Source: Thermophilibacter mediterraneus (GTDB taxonomy: Bacteria > Actinomycetota > Coriobacteriia > Coriobacteriales > Atopobiaceae). Taken from it: a DNA stretch of 64,000 bases. The translations under genes and the position numbers were made by a program. This document shows positions 8,657-17,551 of the stretch, in pieces. The notes under the pieces are model-generated. The model made no database searches. It saw nothing but the letters and a program-made list of their open reading frames with translations, and had not been told where the DNA came from. Within the stretch, counting starts at the first letter, position 1. Every line of letters starts with the position of its first letter. The stretch is from assembly GCF_900119385.1 (NCBI RefSeq), contig NZ_FPKO01000009.1, positions 643,405-707,404 of the forward strand. The letters run 5' to 3'.

Positions 8657-9691
8657 ATGAGTTTCCGCGACAACCTCCAGCACCTGCGCGCCACGCGCAA
8701 CATGACCCAGGAGCAGCTTGCCATGCTGCTCGGCGTCTCCCGACAGTCCGTCACGAAGTGGGAGGCCGAGAAGAGCTATCCAGAGATGGACAAGCTCCTC
8801 AAGCTCTGCCAGATCTTCGAGTGCTCCCTGGACGACCTCGTGCAGGGCGATCTCACCGCCCGCGTGACGGAGACGCGCGCGGCGTCCGTCCCCGCGGGGC
8901 CGCCCACCGACGTCTGCGGCTTCGACGAGCATCAGCGCCGCCTCGCGCGCCAGGTCCCCGCGGGGGTGGCTGCGATCTTGGTTGGCTGTGGGCTGGGCTT
9001 TCTCGCCGAGGGACGCTTCGCCCTCCTCGGGGCGGACGCGGATGTGCTCACGATTGTCCTCATCCTGCTCGGGGTGCTCGTGGGCCTGGCGTTCTTCATT
9101 CCGGCGGGCATGGAGCACGCCGCCTTCGTGAGGGCGCACCCCTACGTCGAGGACTTCTACACGGAGGACGACCGCGTCTCCGCCAGGCGGTCCTTCACGC
9201 GCGCGATGGTCGCCGGGATCGCGCTCATCTTCGCGGGCTCCGTGTGCATCATGGTGCTGGGGGACGACCGCGCCACGGAGCGGGAGGGGCTCTGCCTGCT
9301 CATGCTGTTCCTTGCGGCGGGCGTGTGGCTCATCGTCCGCTACGGCATGCTGCTCGGCCGCACCAACGTGGCCGAGTACAACCGGAGCGTCGCGGAGGAC
9401 CTCGAGGTCGAGGAGATCGCGAGCGCTCAGGTCGACGAGGAGGTCCGCGAGGCGCTGCTGGAGAGGAAGCGCTCGGGCGACAGGGTCGCCGCGGTGTGCG
9501 GCGTCATCATGATCGTCGCCACGATCGTGGCGTTCATCCTGCTGTTCGCACCGGTCTTCTCGGCGGGGGACCCGTCGAGCTTCAGGCCGGAGGGCACCTC
9601 CGCCATGTGGTTCTGGATGTCCTGGGTCGTGGGTGGGCTGCTCTGCGCCATCGTGAGCATTCTCATGGGAGCCTTCGGCAGGAGGGGCTAG
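8657..9691 (+). CDS. XRE-family HTH regulator with a C-terminal membrane domain
   Basis: A 344-residue protein. Residues about 5-60 form an XRE/Cro helix-turn-helix (LRATRNMTQEQLAMLLGVSRQ and VTKWEAEKSYPEMDKL). From about residue 105 on there are five or six hydrophobic segments, so DNA binding is tethered to the membrane. Such XRE-membrane fusions are common in Firmicutes and Actinobacteria, but few have known signals. The ATG at 8657 follows AAAGGACCCACC. It stands alone between the pgi terminator and rbsK. A membrane-associated sensor-regulator role is inferred from the domain order only. Confidence 0.8.
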   Translation: MSFRDNLQHLRATRNMTQEQLAMLLGVSRQSVTKWEAEKSYPEMDKLLKLCQIFECSLDDLVQGDLTARVTETRAASVPAGPPTDVCGFDEHQRRLARQVPAGVAAILVGCGLGFLAEGRFALLGADADVLTIVLILLGVLVGLAFFIPAGMEHAAFVRAHPYVEDFYTEDDRVSARRSFTRAMVAGIALIFAGSVCIMVLGDDRATEREGLCLLMLFLAAGVWLIVRYGMLLGRTNVAEYNRSVAEDLEVEEIASAQVDEEVREALLERKRSGDRVAAVCGVIMIVATIVAFILLFAPVFSAGDPSSFRPEGTSAMWFWMSWVVGGLLCAIVSILMGAFGRRG

Positions 9692-9754
9692 CGCCGGTCG
9701 CCGCCCTGAGCGCCGCGCTCCCCCCGGCGCTGCGGCATGCGGCGCCCGGAGGCG

Positions 9755-9760
9755 TATAAA
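9755..9760 (+). promoter_or_regulatory. Candidate -10 box for rbsK
   Basis: TATAAA at a reasonable distance (about 50 bases) upstream of the rbsK ATG, in otherwise GC-rich DNA. No good -35 box is visible, so support is moderate. Confidence 0.4.
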
Positions 9761-9812
9761 GGAGGAGACGGGCGGTTCCCGACCGAGCCCGTCGCACCCG
9801 AGGGGAGCACGC

Positions 9813-10772
9813 ATGTCAAAGGTCATCGTCTTCGGCAGCATGAACATGGACCTGTCCATCGACGCGCCTCGCGTTCCGGTCGCGGGGGAGACCCTCTCCG
9901 GATCGGGCTTCCTTGCGAACGCGGGCGGCAAGGGCGCCAACCAGGCGGTGGCGTCCGCACGCCTCGGCGCCCCCACGCACATGATTGCCGCCGTGGGGGA
10001 GGACGCCTTCGGCGAGCAGCTGACGGCCGGCCTCGCGGCGGCCGGCGTCGACGTCTCGCGCGTGCGAAGGCTCTCCGGCGCGGGAACCGGCGTGGCGGTC
10101 ATACTGCGCACGTGCGGCGAGAACCGCATCGTGCTCTCCGCGGGCGCCAATCACGCCCTGAGCGCCGACGAGGTCATCTCCGACCTGCGAGGGCTCGCCG
10201 AGCCCGGTGACGTGTTCCTCGCCCAGGGCGAGTGCGACCTCGATGCCACCCTCGTCGCCCTTCGCGTCGCCCACGGGCTCGGGCTCTACACGGTCCTCAA
10301 CCCGGCCCCGGCACGCCCCCTGCCCGAGGGGCTCTGGGCAAGCGTCGACCTCGTCTGCCTCAACGAGACCGAGTGCGCGGCGCTGTGCGACGTCATGCCG
10401 AGCGACGAGGGAAGCTGCCTCGTCGCAGCCAGGCTCCTGCGCTCCCTCGGAGCCGGCGCGGTCGTCATCACGCTCGGCGCCTCCGGCTCGTTCGGGCTCG
10501 GCTCGGACGACGCCCCCGTGCGCGTGGCGGCGGTGCCGCCGCGCGCGGTGGCGGACACCACGGGGGCGGGCGACACCTTCATCGGCGCGCTCGTGGCGGG
10601 AAGGGTGCGCGGGCTGTCGCTCGGGGAGTCCATGGCATGGGGGTCGGCCGCGGCCTCCCTCGCGGTGAGTCGCGTCGGCGCGCAGCGCGCGATTCCGACT
10701 GCCGACGAGGTGGCGGCTCTCGTGGGGGAGGGGTCGCCCGCGGCGCGCCCCCGTCGAGCGGAGGAGGCGTGA
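9813..10772 (+). CDS. rbsK: Ribokinase
   Basis: A 319-residue PfkB-family sugar kinase that phosphorylates ribose at O5 with ATP. The substrate-side motif NAGGKGANQAVASARLG lies at about residues 35-51, and the ATP/anion-hole motif TTGAGDTFIGAL at about 248-259 contains the catalytic Asp. Its stop overlaps the start of a nucleoside hydrolase gene by one base (TGATG), so the two are co-translated. Together they release and trap ribose from nucleosides. Preceded by GAGGGGAG. Confidence 0.9.
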   Translation: MSKVIVFGSMNMDLSIDAPRVPVAGETLSGSGFLANAGGKGANQAVASARLGAPTHMIAAVGEDAFGEQLTAGLAAAGVDVSRVRRLSGAGTGVAVILRTCGENRIVLSAGANHALSADEVISDLRGLAEPGDVFLAQGECDLDATLVALRVAHGLGLYTVLNPAPARPLPEGLWASVDLVCLNETECAALCDVMPSDEGSCLVAARLLRSLGAGAVVITLGASGSFGLGSDDAPVRVAAVPPRAVADTTGAGDTFIGALVAGRVRGLSLGESMAWGSAAASLAVSRVGAQRAIPTADEVAALVGEGSPAARPRRAEEA

Positions 10773-11728
10773 TGAGCTGCGCCAAGAAGCTGGTCCTCGA
10801 CCTCGACACGGGCATCGATGACGCCCTGGCGCTCGCCTACGCCCTCGGGAGCCCCGAGGTCGAGCTCGTGGGCGTCGTGACGAGCTACGGCAACGTGGAC
10901 GTCGACACGGCCGTCGGGAACACCCTCGCCCTGCTCGAGCTCTTCGGCCATCCCGAGGTCCCCGTCTATCGCGGGATCGATCGCCCCCTCGTCTCAGACG
11001 GGCCCTTCTCGCCGCCGGCGGGCGTTCGGCGCATCCACGGCGAGAACGGGCTCGGCGGGTGCTGGCCCGGGGGACGGTGCCACGCCGCGCCCCGCGACGC
11101 CCTCGACTTCCTCGTGTCGCTGGTCGAGGGCGAGGATGACGTCGTCTACGTGCCCACCGGCCCGCTCACCAACCTTGCTGCGCTGATCGAGCGCGCGCCC
11201 GCCTCGGTCGGAGCGCTCTCGCGCGTGACCTTCATGGGAGGGGCGCTCACGGTGCCGGGCAACGTGACAGCGTGCGCCGAGGCGAACGTTCGCAACGACC
11301 CCAAGGCCGCCGACGCCGTGCTGCGCTCGGGGCTGCCCACGAGGATGGTCGGGCTCGACGTGACCCATCAGGTGGTCCTCGCTCGCGACCGGACCGCTCG
11401 CTGGCGCTCCCTGGGCTGCCCCGCGGGCCGGTTCCTCGCGGACATGACAGACCACTACATTGGCATCTACGAGCGCAACAATCCCGGCATGGGCGGCTGC
11501 GCCCTTCACGACCCGCTCGCGGTGGCGGCGGCGCTCGACCCCTCGCTCGTTGGGTGCCTTCCGGCCAACCTGCGCGTGGACCTCGAGGGCGTCACACGGG
11601 GCAGGACGGTCTGCGACCCCGAGCGGCTGCGCGACGCCGAGAAGGACTGCGAGGTCGCGCTGACGGTCGACGCGGCGCGCTTCCTCGGGGAGTTCTGCGA
11701 CCGCGTCGAGCGCGCGCTCGGGTCCTGA
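10772..11728 (+). CDS. Inosine-uridine preferring nucleoside hydrolase
   Basis: A 318-residue nucleoside N-ribohydrolase that splits nucleosides into base and ribose. The calcium- and ribose-binding signature DLDTGIDDALAL is at about residues 10-21, and HGENGLGG, VTFMGG and the C-terminal HDPLAVAAALDP (about 243-254) are all in family order. Co-translation with rbsK makes a nucleoside salvage unit: the ribose released here is the kinase substrate. The adenine deaminase further right may process released adenine. The exact base preference cannot be read from sequence. Confidence 0.92.
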   Translation: MSCAKKLVLDLDTGIDDALALAYALGSPEVELVGVVTSYGNVDVDTAVGNTLALLELFGHPEVPVYRGIDRPLVSDGPFSPPAGVRRIHGENGLGGCWPGGRCHAAPRDALDFLVSLVEGEDDVVYVPTGPLTNLAALIERAPASVGALSRVTFMGGALTVPGNVTACAEANVRNDPKAADAVLRSGLPTRMVGLDVTHQVVLARDRTARWRSLGCPAGRFLADMTDHYIGIYERNNPGMGGCALHDPLAVAAALDPSLVGCLPANLRVDLEGVTRGRTVCDPERLRDAEKDCEVALTVDAARFLGEFCDRVERALGS

Positions 11729-11744
11729 CCCTGGCGGCCCGGAC

Positions 11745-12611
11745 CTACTTCTGGTCCTCGGGTGCGCGAAGCTCGGTCAGGGCGGAGTAGTCGACGCTCG
11801 CCGTCGACGGCTTCATCGGTCCCGGTGCGTACCAGTCCAGCGCGCAGTCGATCCAGGCGTTCCAGAACGGCCACTCGTGCGCGCCGATGTCCGGCTCCCA
11901 GTACGTGACGTCAAAGTCGGCGTCGCGCAGGAGCTTCACGAGGTCGCGGTTGTTCTGGCAGAGGTTGTCGTGCAGGCCGCAGGCGGAGTAGAAGCGCGGC
12001 CGCGGCAGGTCGGTGCTCTCCCTGAACTTGTTGATGAGGGCAACGTAGTCCTTGTCGGAGCCGATGACCGTGTCGATGTCCCCGAAGAAGCGCTCGTAGT
12101 ACTTGCGCTTGCGCGGCGAGCGCGACTCCACCGCCTCGAGCACGCGGTCGCGCATGAACGCGCCCGAGAGGATGATGATGTTGCCAAAGCGGTCGGGGCG
12201 CAGGAGCCCGTTGATGAGGGCGGTGTAGGCGCCGATGGAGATGCCCGCGAGCGCCGTGTCCTCGCGCTTGGTGGAGAGCGGGAAGAGGCGGCGGGTGAAG
12301 TCCACCAGCTCCTCGCTGATGAACTTCCCGTGCCACTCGTTGATCTCGGGCTTGTTGAGGTAGAGCCCGTCCTCGCCGGACGGCATGATGAGGGCGATGT
12401 CGCGTGCCTCGGCGGTCTCGACGACGTGCGTCTTGTCGATCCAGTCGTAGTCGCGCCCGAAGAGGCCGTGCAGGAGGTAGACCGTGCGGTACGGCCCGCG
12501 CCTCCTCTTAGCGAGCTTGTCGCCATCCATCTTGTCGGCGGGTATGACCGCCGTGAGGATCACGTTGCGCTCGAGGTAGTGGGAGTAGAAGTCGACTCTG
12601 AGAAGCGCCAT
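11745..12611 (-). CDS. Esterase of the tributyrin/esterase D family, copy 2
   Basis: A 288-residue alpha/beta-hydrolase of the PF00756 esterase family. The oxyanion region LLHGLFGRDYDW (about residues 48-59), a nucleophile motif GISIGAY (about 121-127) and the catalytic His in GAHEWPFWN (about 250-258) are visible. It has no signal peptide and is probably cytosolic. The start at 12611 has GGGGAGGG upstream. It follows a paralogue on the same strand with a 52-base gap: the two begin MALLRVDFYS and MALISVDYFS and share all three motifs. Here the nucleophile elbow is GISIG, the paralogue has GISMG. Substrate unknown; acetylated sugars or S-formyl adducts are possibilities. Confidence 0.85.
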   Translation of the reverse strand: MALLRVDFYSHYLERNVILTAVIPADKMDGDKLAKRRRGPYRTVYLLHGLFGRDYDWIDKTHVVETAEARDIALIMPSGEDGLYLNKPEINEWHGKFISEELVDFTRRLFPLSTKREDTALAGISIGAYTALINGLLRPDRFGNIIILSGAFMRDRVLEAVESRSPRKRKYYERFFGDIDTVIGSDKDYVALINKFRESTDLPRPRFYSACGLHDNLCQNNRDLVKLLRDADFDVTYWEPDIGAHEWPFWNAWIDCALDWYAPGPMKPSTASVDYSALTELRAPEDQK

Positions 12612-12663
12612 GCTCGATCCCTCCCCAGGTTTGGGATAGACAGCCTTGGGCGATGTCCGCGAC

Positions 12664-13524
12664 CTACCGCACGAGCCAGTTGAGCGCCTCGGGCAGGGCG
12701 GAGTTCCAGAAGTCCCAGTCGTGGCCACCGCTCATCTCATGATACGTGACGTCAAGTCCCGTGTCGCGCATGCGGCGGGCAAGGACCCTGTTGGGCTCGG
12801 CAAGCGGGTCCTGGTTGCCGCAGGTCATGAAGATGCGCGGACGCGGACGGTCGCAGTAGACGAGGTCGGCCGCGAGGCGTGCCGGGTCCTTGTCGGAGCC
12901 GCGCACCTGGTCAAGGTTGCCGAAGGTGTGCTCGAGGAACGGGCGCGAGAGGAAGAACAGCCCGTCCGAGGAGATGAGCTGGTCGAAGCTGTCGATGATC
13001 ATGGCCGAGGAGAGCGACACGATGGCGCCGAACGTCTCGCAGTACTTGAGGCCGTTGCGCAGCGCCCCGTAGGCCCCCATGGAGATGCCGCCGATGTAGG
13101 TGTCCTCGCGGCGCTCCGAGAGGGGGAACATCCTGCGGGCCACCTCCACGAGCTCCTGCCCGACGTAGCGCCCGTAGTAGTTGTGGACCTCCGGCTGATC
13201 GAGGTAGAAGGCGTTGTACCCCGACGGCATGACCACGGCGATCCCGTGGCTCTCGGCCCAGCTGCGAATGCGCGTCTCGGAGATCCAGTCGGCGTGGTTT
13301 CCGGAGATGCCGTGCAGCAGGAAGAGCGTGCGGTACGGGGCCTGGCGCGGCGGGTAGGGGCGCGACTGCCACGCCCTGAGATCGCGCTCGAGGTCGCCGC
13401 CCTCCCGGCGCATGACCGAGTCGGTGGCGTAGGCGTCGCCCTGGTTGTCAAAGGGGAGAATGACCTCGAGGGTCGTGGTGCGCATGAGGCATGAGGAGAA
13501 GTAGTCGACGCTGATAAGAGCCAT
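12664..13524 (-). CDS. Esterase of the tributyrin/esterase D family, copy 1
   Basis: A 286-residue paralogue of the following esterase, starting at ATG 13524 after GGGAGG. It shows LFLLHGISGNHADW (about residues 66-79), the nucleophile elbow GGISMGAYGA (about 143-152) and the catalytic His in SGGHDWDFWN near the C-terminus. A -10-like TATACT is visible on the minus strand near 13559-13564. It is probably the first gene of a two-esterase operon. A duplicated intracellular esterase pair suggests related but distinct ester substrates, which cannot be named from sequence. Confidence 0.87.
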   Translation of the reverse strand: MALISVDYFSSCLMRTTTLEVILPFDNQGDAYATDSVMRREGGDLERDLRAWQSRPYPPRQAPYRTLFLLHGISGNHADWISETRIRSWAESHGIAVVMPSGYNAFYLDQPEVHNYYGRYVGQELVEVARRMFPLSERREDTYIGGISMGAYGALRNGLKYCETFGAIVSLSSAMIIDSFDQLISSDGLFFLSRPFLEHTFGNLDQVRGSDKDPARLAADLVYCDRPRPRIFMTCGNQDPLAEPNRVLARRMRDTGLDVTYHEMSGGHDWDFWNSALPEALNWLVR

Positions 13525-13581
13525 GGGGGCCTCCCTGTGGTCGGGGGAAAGACCCCGACAGTATAGCCGACGCAACGATGC

Positions 13582-13629
13582 GTGACAGCAGAGACGGGGG
13601 GACTGTCACCGCTCCGTCCCCGCTGTCAC
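13582..13629. repeat. Inverted repeat at the treR 3' end
   Basis: Arms GTGACAGC and GCTGTCAC, with inner complementary GACGGGG and CGTCCCC segments. It overlaps the stop codon of the treR remnant and could act as a bidirectional hairpin between treR and the esterase promoter. It resembles the other GTGACA-type palindromes of this window. Confidence 0.5.
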
Positions 13630-14331
13630 ACGCGCTGGCGGACGGCGGTGTCCCGGAAGCAGAAGTGGTCGGGGCGGTGGCGCGAGCGCGTGCACTCGAT
13701 GAGAATGCCCTGCGCGTCGAAGGTCTGGCTCGTGATGACGGCGAGGTAGTCGATGTCGCCCAGGTCGAGCAGCTCGCGGTCGCGTCCGGTCGCGCGCTCG
13801 ACGGTGATGGCCCGCTTGCTCATGGCGATGGAGACCCCCCAGCTCCCCCTCCGCGTAGTCGTAGATCGAGTCGCGAGCGACCTCCTCGGTGATGCCCGGC
13901 ACCGAGGAGGTGCGGAACAGGTTGAGGTCCAGGATGAGCGCCTCGCCGTCGATGCGGCGCACGCGCTCCACGAAGGTGAGCTCCGCCCCCTCCTCGAAGC
14001 CCGTCTGGAACGAGATGTCCGGGGTCGCCACGACCTGCTCGAGCGTCACCACCTCAGTGGTGGCGTTGAGGTGCGTTCGGCGCTCGGCCTCGCGAAACGA
14101 CTCGATGCCGCCCACCGTGAACGTCGTCCGCTCGGGCTCCCGGTAGACCACGCGCACGCCCTTGCCGTGGACGGGCTGGACGTAGCCCTGGTCGCGCAGG
14201 AGCCCGAGCGCTCTTCTCAGCGTGTTGTGCGAGCACCCGAAGGCGGAGGTGAGCTCGGCCTCGGAGGGAAGGAAGGACTGGTAGGGGTAGGCCCCCTCCT
14301 CGATGCTGTCGCGGATGTCGCGATAGTTCCG
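13626..14331 (-). pseudogene. treR: GntR-family regulator treR, start lost and frameshifted
   Basis: On the minus strand the DNA encodes a GntR/UTRA repressor that resembles TreR: a winged HTH (YRDIRDSIEEGAYPY, then FLPSEAELTSAFGCSHNTL, then HGKGVRVVY) and a UTRA effector domain. Two lesions are visible. The first few codons are missing: reading back from RNYRDI there is an in-frame TGA five codons upstream and no start codon in between. Near 13835-13840 a run of six C shifts the frame; removing one base restores EGELGVSIAMSKRAITVERATG through to the stop at 13626. It abuts the treC remnant head to head. Non-functional as written, although the frameshift alone could be a base-call error. Confidence 0.75.
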
Positions 14332-14839
14332 CGACGTCGAGAGTCACAACAACTACCGCATCCTCACCGAGCGCGGCAGCTCTGCGGAGGAGGCGCTGCG
14401 CGTCATCAACGAGCGCTCCCGTGACGACGGCCGCACTCCCATGCAGTGGGGGGCGGGGCCAGGGGCGGCCTTCACCACGGGCACGCCCTGGCTCGAGATT
14501 CCCGAGAGCCACGCGCTGGTCAACGCAGAGGCGCAGGTGGGCAGCGAGGGCTCGATGTTCGAGTTCTATCGCACCCTCGTGGGCCTGCGCCACGAGATGG
14601 ACGTCCTCGCGCTGGGCGAGGTCCGCTTCCTCGACGCGGGGGACGCCGCGCCTAAGGTCATCGCCTACGAGCGCACGCTCGGCGATGAGCGCCTCGTCGT
14701 GGCGTGCTCGTTCGACGATGCCCCGTGCCGCCTCGCCGACCTCGGGACCGACGGGTGCGAGGTTCTTCTCGGCAACTATGACGACGCGCCCGCGGCGGGG
14801 GAGCTGCGGCCGTACGAGGCGGTTGTCTGGAGGGGCTGA
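14327..14839 (+). pseudogene. treC: Trehalose-6-phosphate hydrolase treC, C-terminal fragment
   Basis: An open frame with an upstream in-frame TAG at 14324 and no proper start encodes about 170 residues: DVESHNNYRIL, then ERSRDDGRTPMQWG, FTTGTPWLEIP and a C-terminal beta domain. This is the last third of a GH13 alpha-glucosidase; the RTPMQW region and the adjacent treR point to trehalose-6-phosphate hydrolase. The N-terminal TIM-barrel portion with the catalytic Asp and first Glu is absent, so the product cannot be active. An oligo-1,6-glucosidase origin cannot be excluded. The boundary with treR is at about 14326-14333. Confidence 0.75.
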
Positions 14840-14842
14840 CGC

Positions 14843-14880
14843 GCGGCGGCGGGCCGCCTCGAGCTGCGGCCCGCCGCCGC
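14843..14880. terminator. Bidirectional GC-rich hairpin between converging genes
   Basis: A 15-bp near-perfect stem (GCGGCGGCGGGCCGC pairing with GCGGCCCGCCGCCGC) with a short CTCGAGCT loop. It lies between the treC remnant and the convergent gene at 14891-15457. There is no T-run on either side, so it may stall or stabilise rather than act as a classic intrinsic terminator. Confidence 0.5.
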
Positions 14881-14890
14881 ACCCGACTCG

Positions 14891-15457
14891 CTAGTGGAGG
14901 TGTCCCTCGAGGACGCGGATGAGCTCGCGGAAGCGCCCCTCGGAGAGCGCGGAGCGGGGCACGAAGACGTAGCGCCTGCGCCCAAAGCCCGCGACGACGC
15001 AGTCGGGTGTGCTCCGGACGCTCCTGAGCTCGGAGAAGGGGAACGTTTCGTGGCTGCCGCCCTCGTCCTCGACGTGCACCGCGTCGTCGCAGACGACCAC
15101 GTGGACGCTCCCCTCGTAGGCGGAGGGGGAGAGGTTCGTGTCGCGGGCGTAGCGCACGGCCAGCCTGTTCCAGTTGGACGAGACGTAGAGCAGCGCGATC
15201 GCGATGAGGAACAGGACGATGAGCACGGCGGTCAGGTCACCGAAGAGCACCGCGGCCGCCACGAGCACGAGCAGCGACGCGAGGTTGACGAAGGTGAACG
15301 AGCTCTTGAGGCGCGGCGCGAGCTGCTCGGCGGCTCGGTTGAGGGTCAGCTCGTTCTGTTCGAAGGTCGCCGAGAGGACGACGTTGTCGTAGGCGCCGTC
15401 GTCGAAGGCGCCCTTTGCGGCGATGTCCCTGCGGCGCGCGGGTGAGTTCTTGGCCAT
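14891..15457 (-). CDS. Membrane protein resembling the YcxB family
   Basis: A 188-residue protein with a polar N-terminus, two adjacent membrane segments (about residues 57-92) and a soluble C-terminal domain ending in FRELIRVLEGHL. The layout (beta-rich start, two helices in the middle, then a DDAVHVEDEGG-type strand and FPFSELRSV) resembles YcxB-like proteins of unknown function. The C-terminal strands also recall bacterial PH domains. The ATG at 15457 follows AAAGGAGA. It is likely monocistronic. No role is assigned. Confidence 0.6.
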   Translation of the reverse strand: MAKNSPARRRDIAAKGAFDDGAYDNVVLSATFEQNELTLNRAAEQLAPRLKSSFTFVNLASLLVLVAAAVLFGDLTAVLIVLFLIAIALLYVSSNWNRLAVRYARDTNLSPSAYEGSVHVVVCDDAVHVEDEGGSHETFPFSELRSVRSTPDCVVAGFGRRRYVFVPRSALSEGRFRELIRVLEGHLH

Positions 15458-15736
15458 TGCGGTCTCCTTTTGGGTCGCTTACCCGTCAAATCCTAACCCC
15501 GCGTGGAGAATCTGTCGCGCAGATGTGTTTGCCCGGTGAAGGGAGCCGCTCGCCGGAGCGTGGTGCCGCTCGGGTCGCGCATGGGGAATGATACTCACCG
15601 TGCAGGGGGCGACGACACGACGAGAAGGGTCGCGTGGCGTCGCACTGTAGAGCTTAAATGCTTGGCAGCTGCCAAAGTGGGGGCCCGGGCGCGCGAGCGC
15701 CGGCGGGCCCCTGTCTATGTGCGCGCTCGCCGCCCG
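15458..15736. other. Intergenic region with promoter and hairpin
   Basis: Non-coding. It holds the presumed promoter of the minus-strand gene ending at 14891 and, at 15680-15711, a GC-rich hairpin (GGGGCCCG...CGGGCCCC with an inner GGCGC/GCGCC) just past the adenine deaminase stop. That hairpin probably ends the deaminase transcript, although the T-run on the minus strand is weak (ACTTTGG). Nothing else recognised. Confidence 0.4.
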
Positions 15737-17551
15737 TCACTGCGCGAGCAGGCTCTCCGTCTCGAAGGTGAGGCAGTTCACATAGCCGCGATTGGTGAGG
15801 CGCAGCTCCGGTACGCAGGCGAGCGACATCACGCCCATCGTCATGAACGGCGAGGGCATGGTGCAGCCCATGCGCTCCCACGCGCCCCTCGCCCGGGCGA
15901 CCTTCTCGGCCACGACCTCCACGCGCTCGGTGCTCATGAGGCCGCACACGGGCAGCTCCACAAGCGCCAGCACCTCGCCGTCGGCGACGGCGACCTCGCC
16001 GCCCCCGCACTCGGCGAGCGTCCGCGCGGCGAGCGCCATGTCATCGTCGTTGTCTCCCATGACGAGGAGGTTGTGCGCGTCGTGGCTGACGGTCTGGGCG
16101 AGCGCCCCATGGATGCCGAACCCGGTGACGAAGCCGAAGGCGTGCGTGCCGGCAGCGCCGTGGTGGCGATCGAAGACGGCCACCTTGAGGATGTCGCGGG
16201 AGGGGTCGGCGAGCAGGGCCCCTCCGACAACGGGAACCTCGACCACAACGTCGCGCGTGAGCGTGTCTCCGGGCTCGATGGCCATCGCCCGCACGCGCGC
16301 GGTGCCGTCGGCGATCCCCGGCGCCGCGACGCGGAAGGTCTCCGCCGTCGGGGCGACGCCGAGGTTCACGGTGTGGGTCATCCAGTCCGGCCACTCGTGG
16401 GGAGTGACGTCGAACAGGGCATGGCCGTCCTGTGCCACCAGGTCACCGTCGATGAACACCTTGCGGGCGAAGAAGCCCTCGAGGTCATCGAGAAGGACGA
16501 TGTCGGCGCACTTCCCCGGCGTGATGGAGCCGAGGTCGTGTGCGAGCCCGAAGTACTCGGCGCAGTTGATCGTGGCCATCTGGATCGCGGTGACGGGGTC
16601 GAGCCCCAGCTCGACGGCAGCCCGCAGGACTCGGTCCATGTGTCCCTCGTCGACGAGCGTGTGCGGGTGGTTGTCGTCCGAGCACAGCAGGCAGTGTCGC
16701 AGGTCGACGCCGCTCTCCACGAGCTGCGGCAGGTAGCCGGGAAGGTTGAGCCAGGCCGAGCCGTAGCGAAGCTGCACGTACATGCCCAGGCGCAGCTTCG
16801 CGAGCACCTCGTCGAAGCTGCCGGACTCGTGGCAGGACGAGACGCCTGCGGCCACGTAGGCGTTGAGCGCCCGGTCGCGGTCGGGAGAGGGGAAGTGCCC
16901 CGTCACCACGCGGTCGGCGGCGAGGGTGGCACGCACCTCGCCGATGGCGTTTTCCTCGCAGGACAGTATGCCGGGGAAGTTCATCATCTCCCCGAGGGCG
17001 ACCACGTCGTCCCAGCCCATGGAGTCTGCGATGTCCGCTGCGGTGACGACGGCGCCAGTGTCCTCCACGCCCGTGACGGCGGGGACGCACGAGGGCGGCG
17101 TCATCATGGCCTTGAGCGGGACGCGCCGCGCGTCCTCGAACATCGCGCGCACGCCCCGCATGCCGCGCACGTTGCCGACCTCGTGAGGGTCGCAGAAGAT
17201 GCCGGTGGTGCCGCGGGGGACGACGGCTCGCGCGTACTCCGACACGCCGACCATGGCGCTCTCCACGTGGATGTGGCTGTCCATGAGGCCGGGCGCTGCG
17301 ACGAGGCCGGTCGCGTCGACGACGACCGTGTTCTCGCCGATGCAGTGCTCGGCGGTCCTGCCCCCGATGCCGAGGTACGCCACGCGCCCGCACGCGACCG
17401 CGATGTCGGTGTCGGGAAGAATCTCGTGGGTGGTCACGCACACGAGGTCCGCGTGACGTATCACCAGGTCGGCGGGGATTTCGCCCTGTGCCACGCGAAC
17501 GAGCTCGTCGTTGCACTCCCAGAGCGGGGCCTTGCAGAAGGTGTTGCGCAT
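15737..17551 (-). CDS. ade: Adenine deaminase
   Basis: A 604-residue amidohydrolase matching bacterial adenine deaminase in length and motifs; it converts adenine to hypoxanthine and ammonia in purine salvage. Visible are the metal-binding DSHIHVES (about residues 91-98), FCDPHEVGNV (about 118-127), GHFPSP, the catalytic-centre SDDNHP (about 292-297) and a C-terminal domain with SHDAHNLLVMGDND, typical of the Ade family. The ATG at 17551 begins MRNTFCKAPLW and lies after GGGGAGGC. It appears monocistronic. Adenine could be supplied by the nucleoside hydrolase at 10772-11728. Confidence 0.95.
   Translation of the reverse strand: MRNTFCKAPLWECNDELVRVAQGEIPADLVIRHADLVCVTTHEILPDTDIAVACGRVAYLGIGGRTAEHCIGENTVVVDATGLVAAPGLMDSHIHVESAMVGVSEYARAVVPRGTTGIFCDPHEVGNVRGMRGVRAMFEDARRVPLKAMMTPPSCVPAVTGVEDTGAVVTAADIADSMGWDDVVALGEMMNFPGILSCEENAIGEVRATLAADRVVTGHFPSPDRDRALNAYVAAGVSSCHESGSFDEVLAKLRLGMYVQLRYGSAWLNLPGYLPQLVESGVDLRHCLLCSDDNHPHTLVDEGHMDRVLRAAVELGLDPVTAIQMATINCAEYFGLAHDLGSITPGKCADIVLLDDLEGFFARKVFIDGDLVAQDGHALFDVTPHEWPDWMTHTVNLGVAPTAETFRVAAPGIADGTARVRAMAIEPGDTLTRDVVVEVPVVGGALLADPSRDILKVAVFDRHHGAAGTHAFGFVTGFGIHGALAQTVSHDAHNLLVMGDNDDDMALAARTLAECGGGEVAVADGEVLALVELPVCGLMSTERVEVVAEKVARARGAWERMGCTMPSPFMTMGVMSLACVPELRLTNRGYVNCLTFETESLLAQ

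Noticed and set aside
13606-13760. Out-of-frame C-terminus of the treR frame
   Set aside because: It arises only after the one-base shift at 13835-13840; the UTRA-domain sequence continues in the other frame to 13626.
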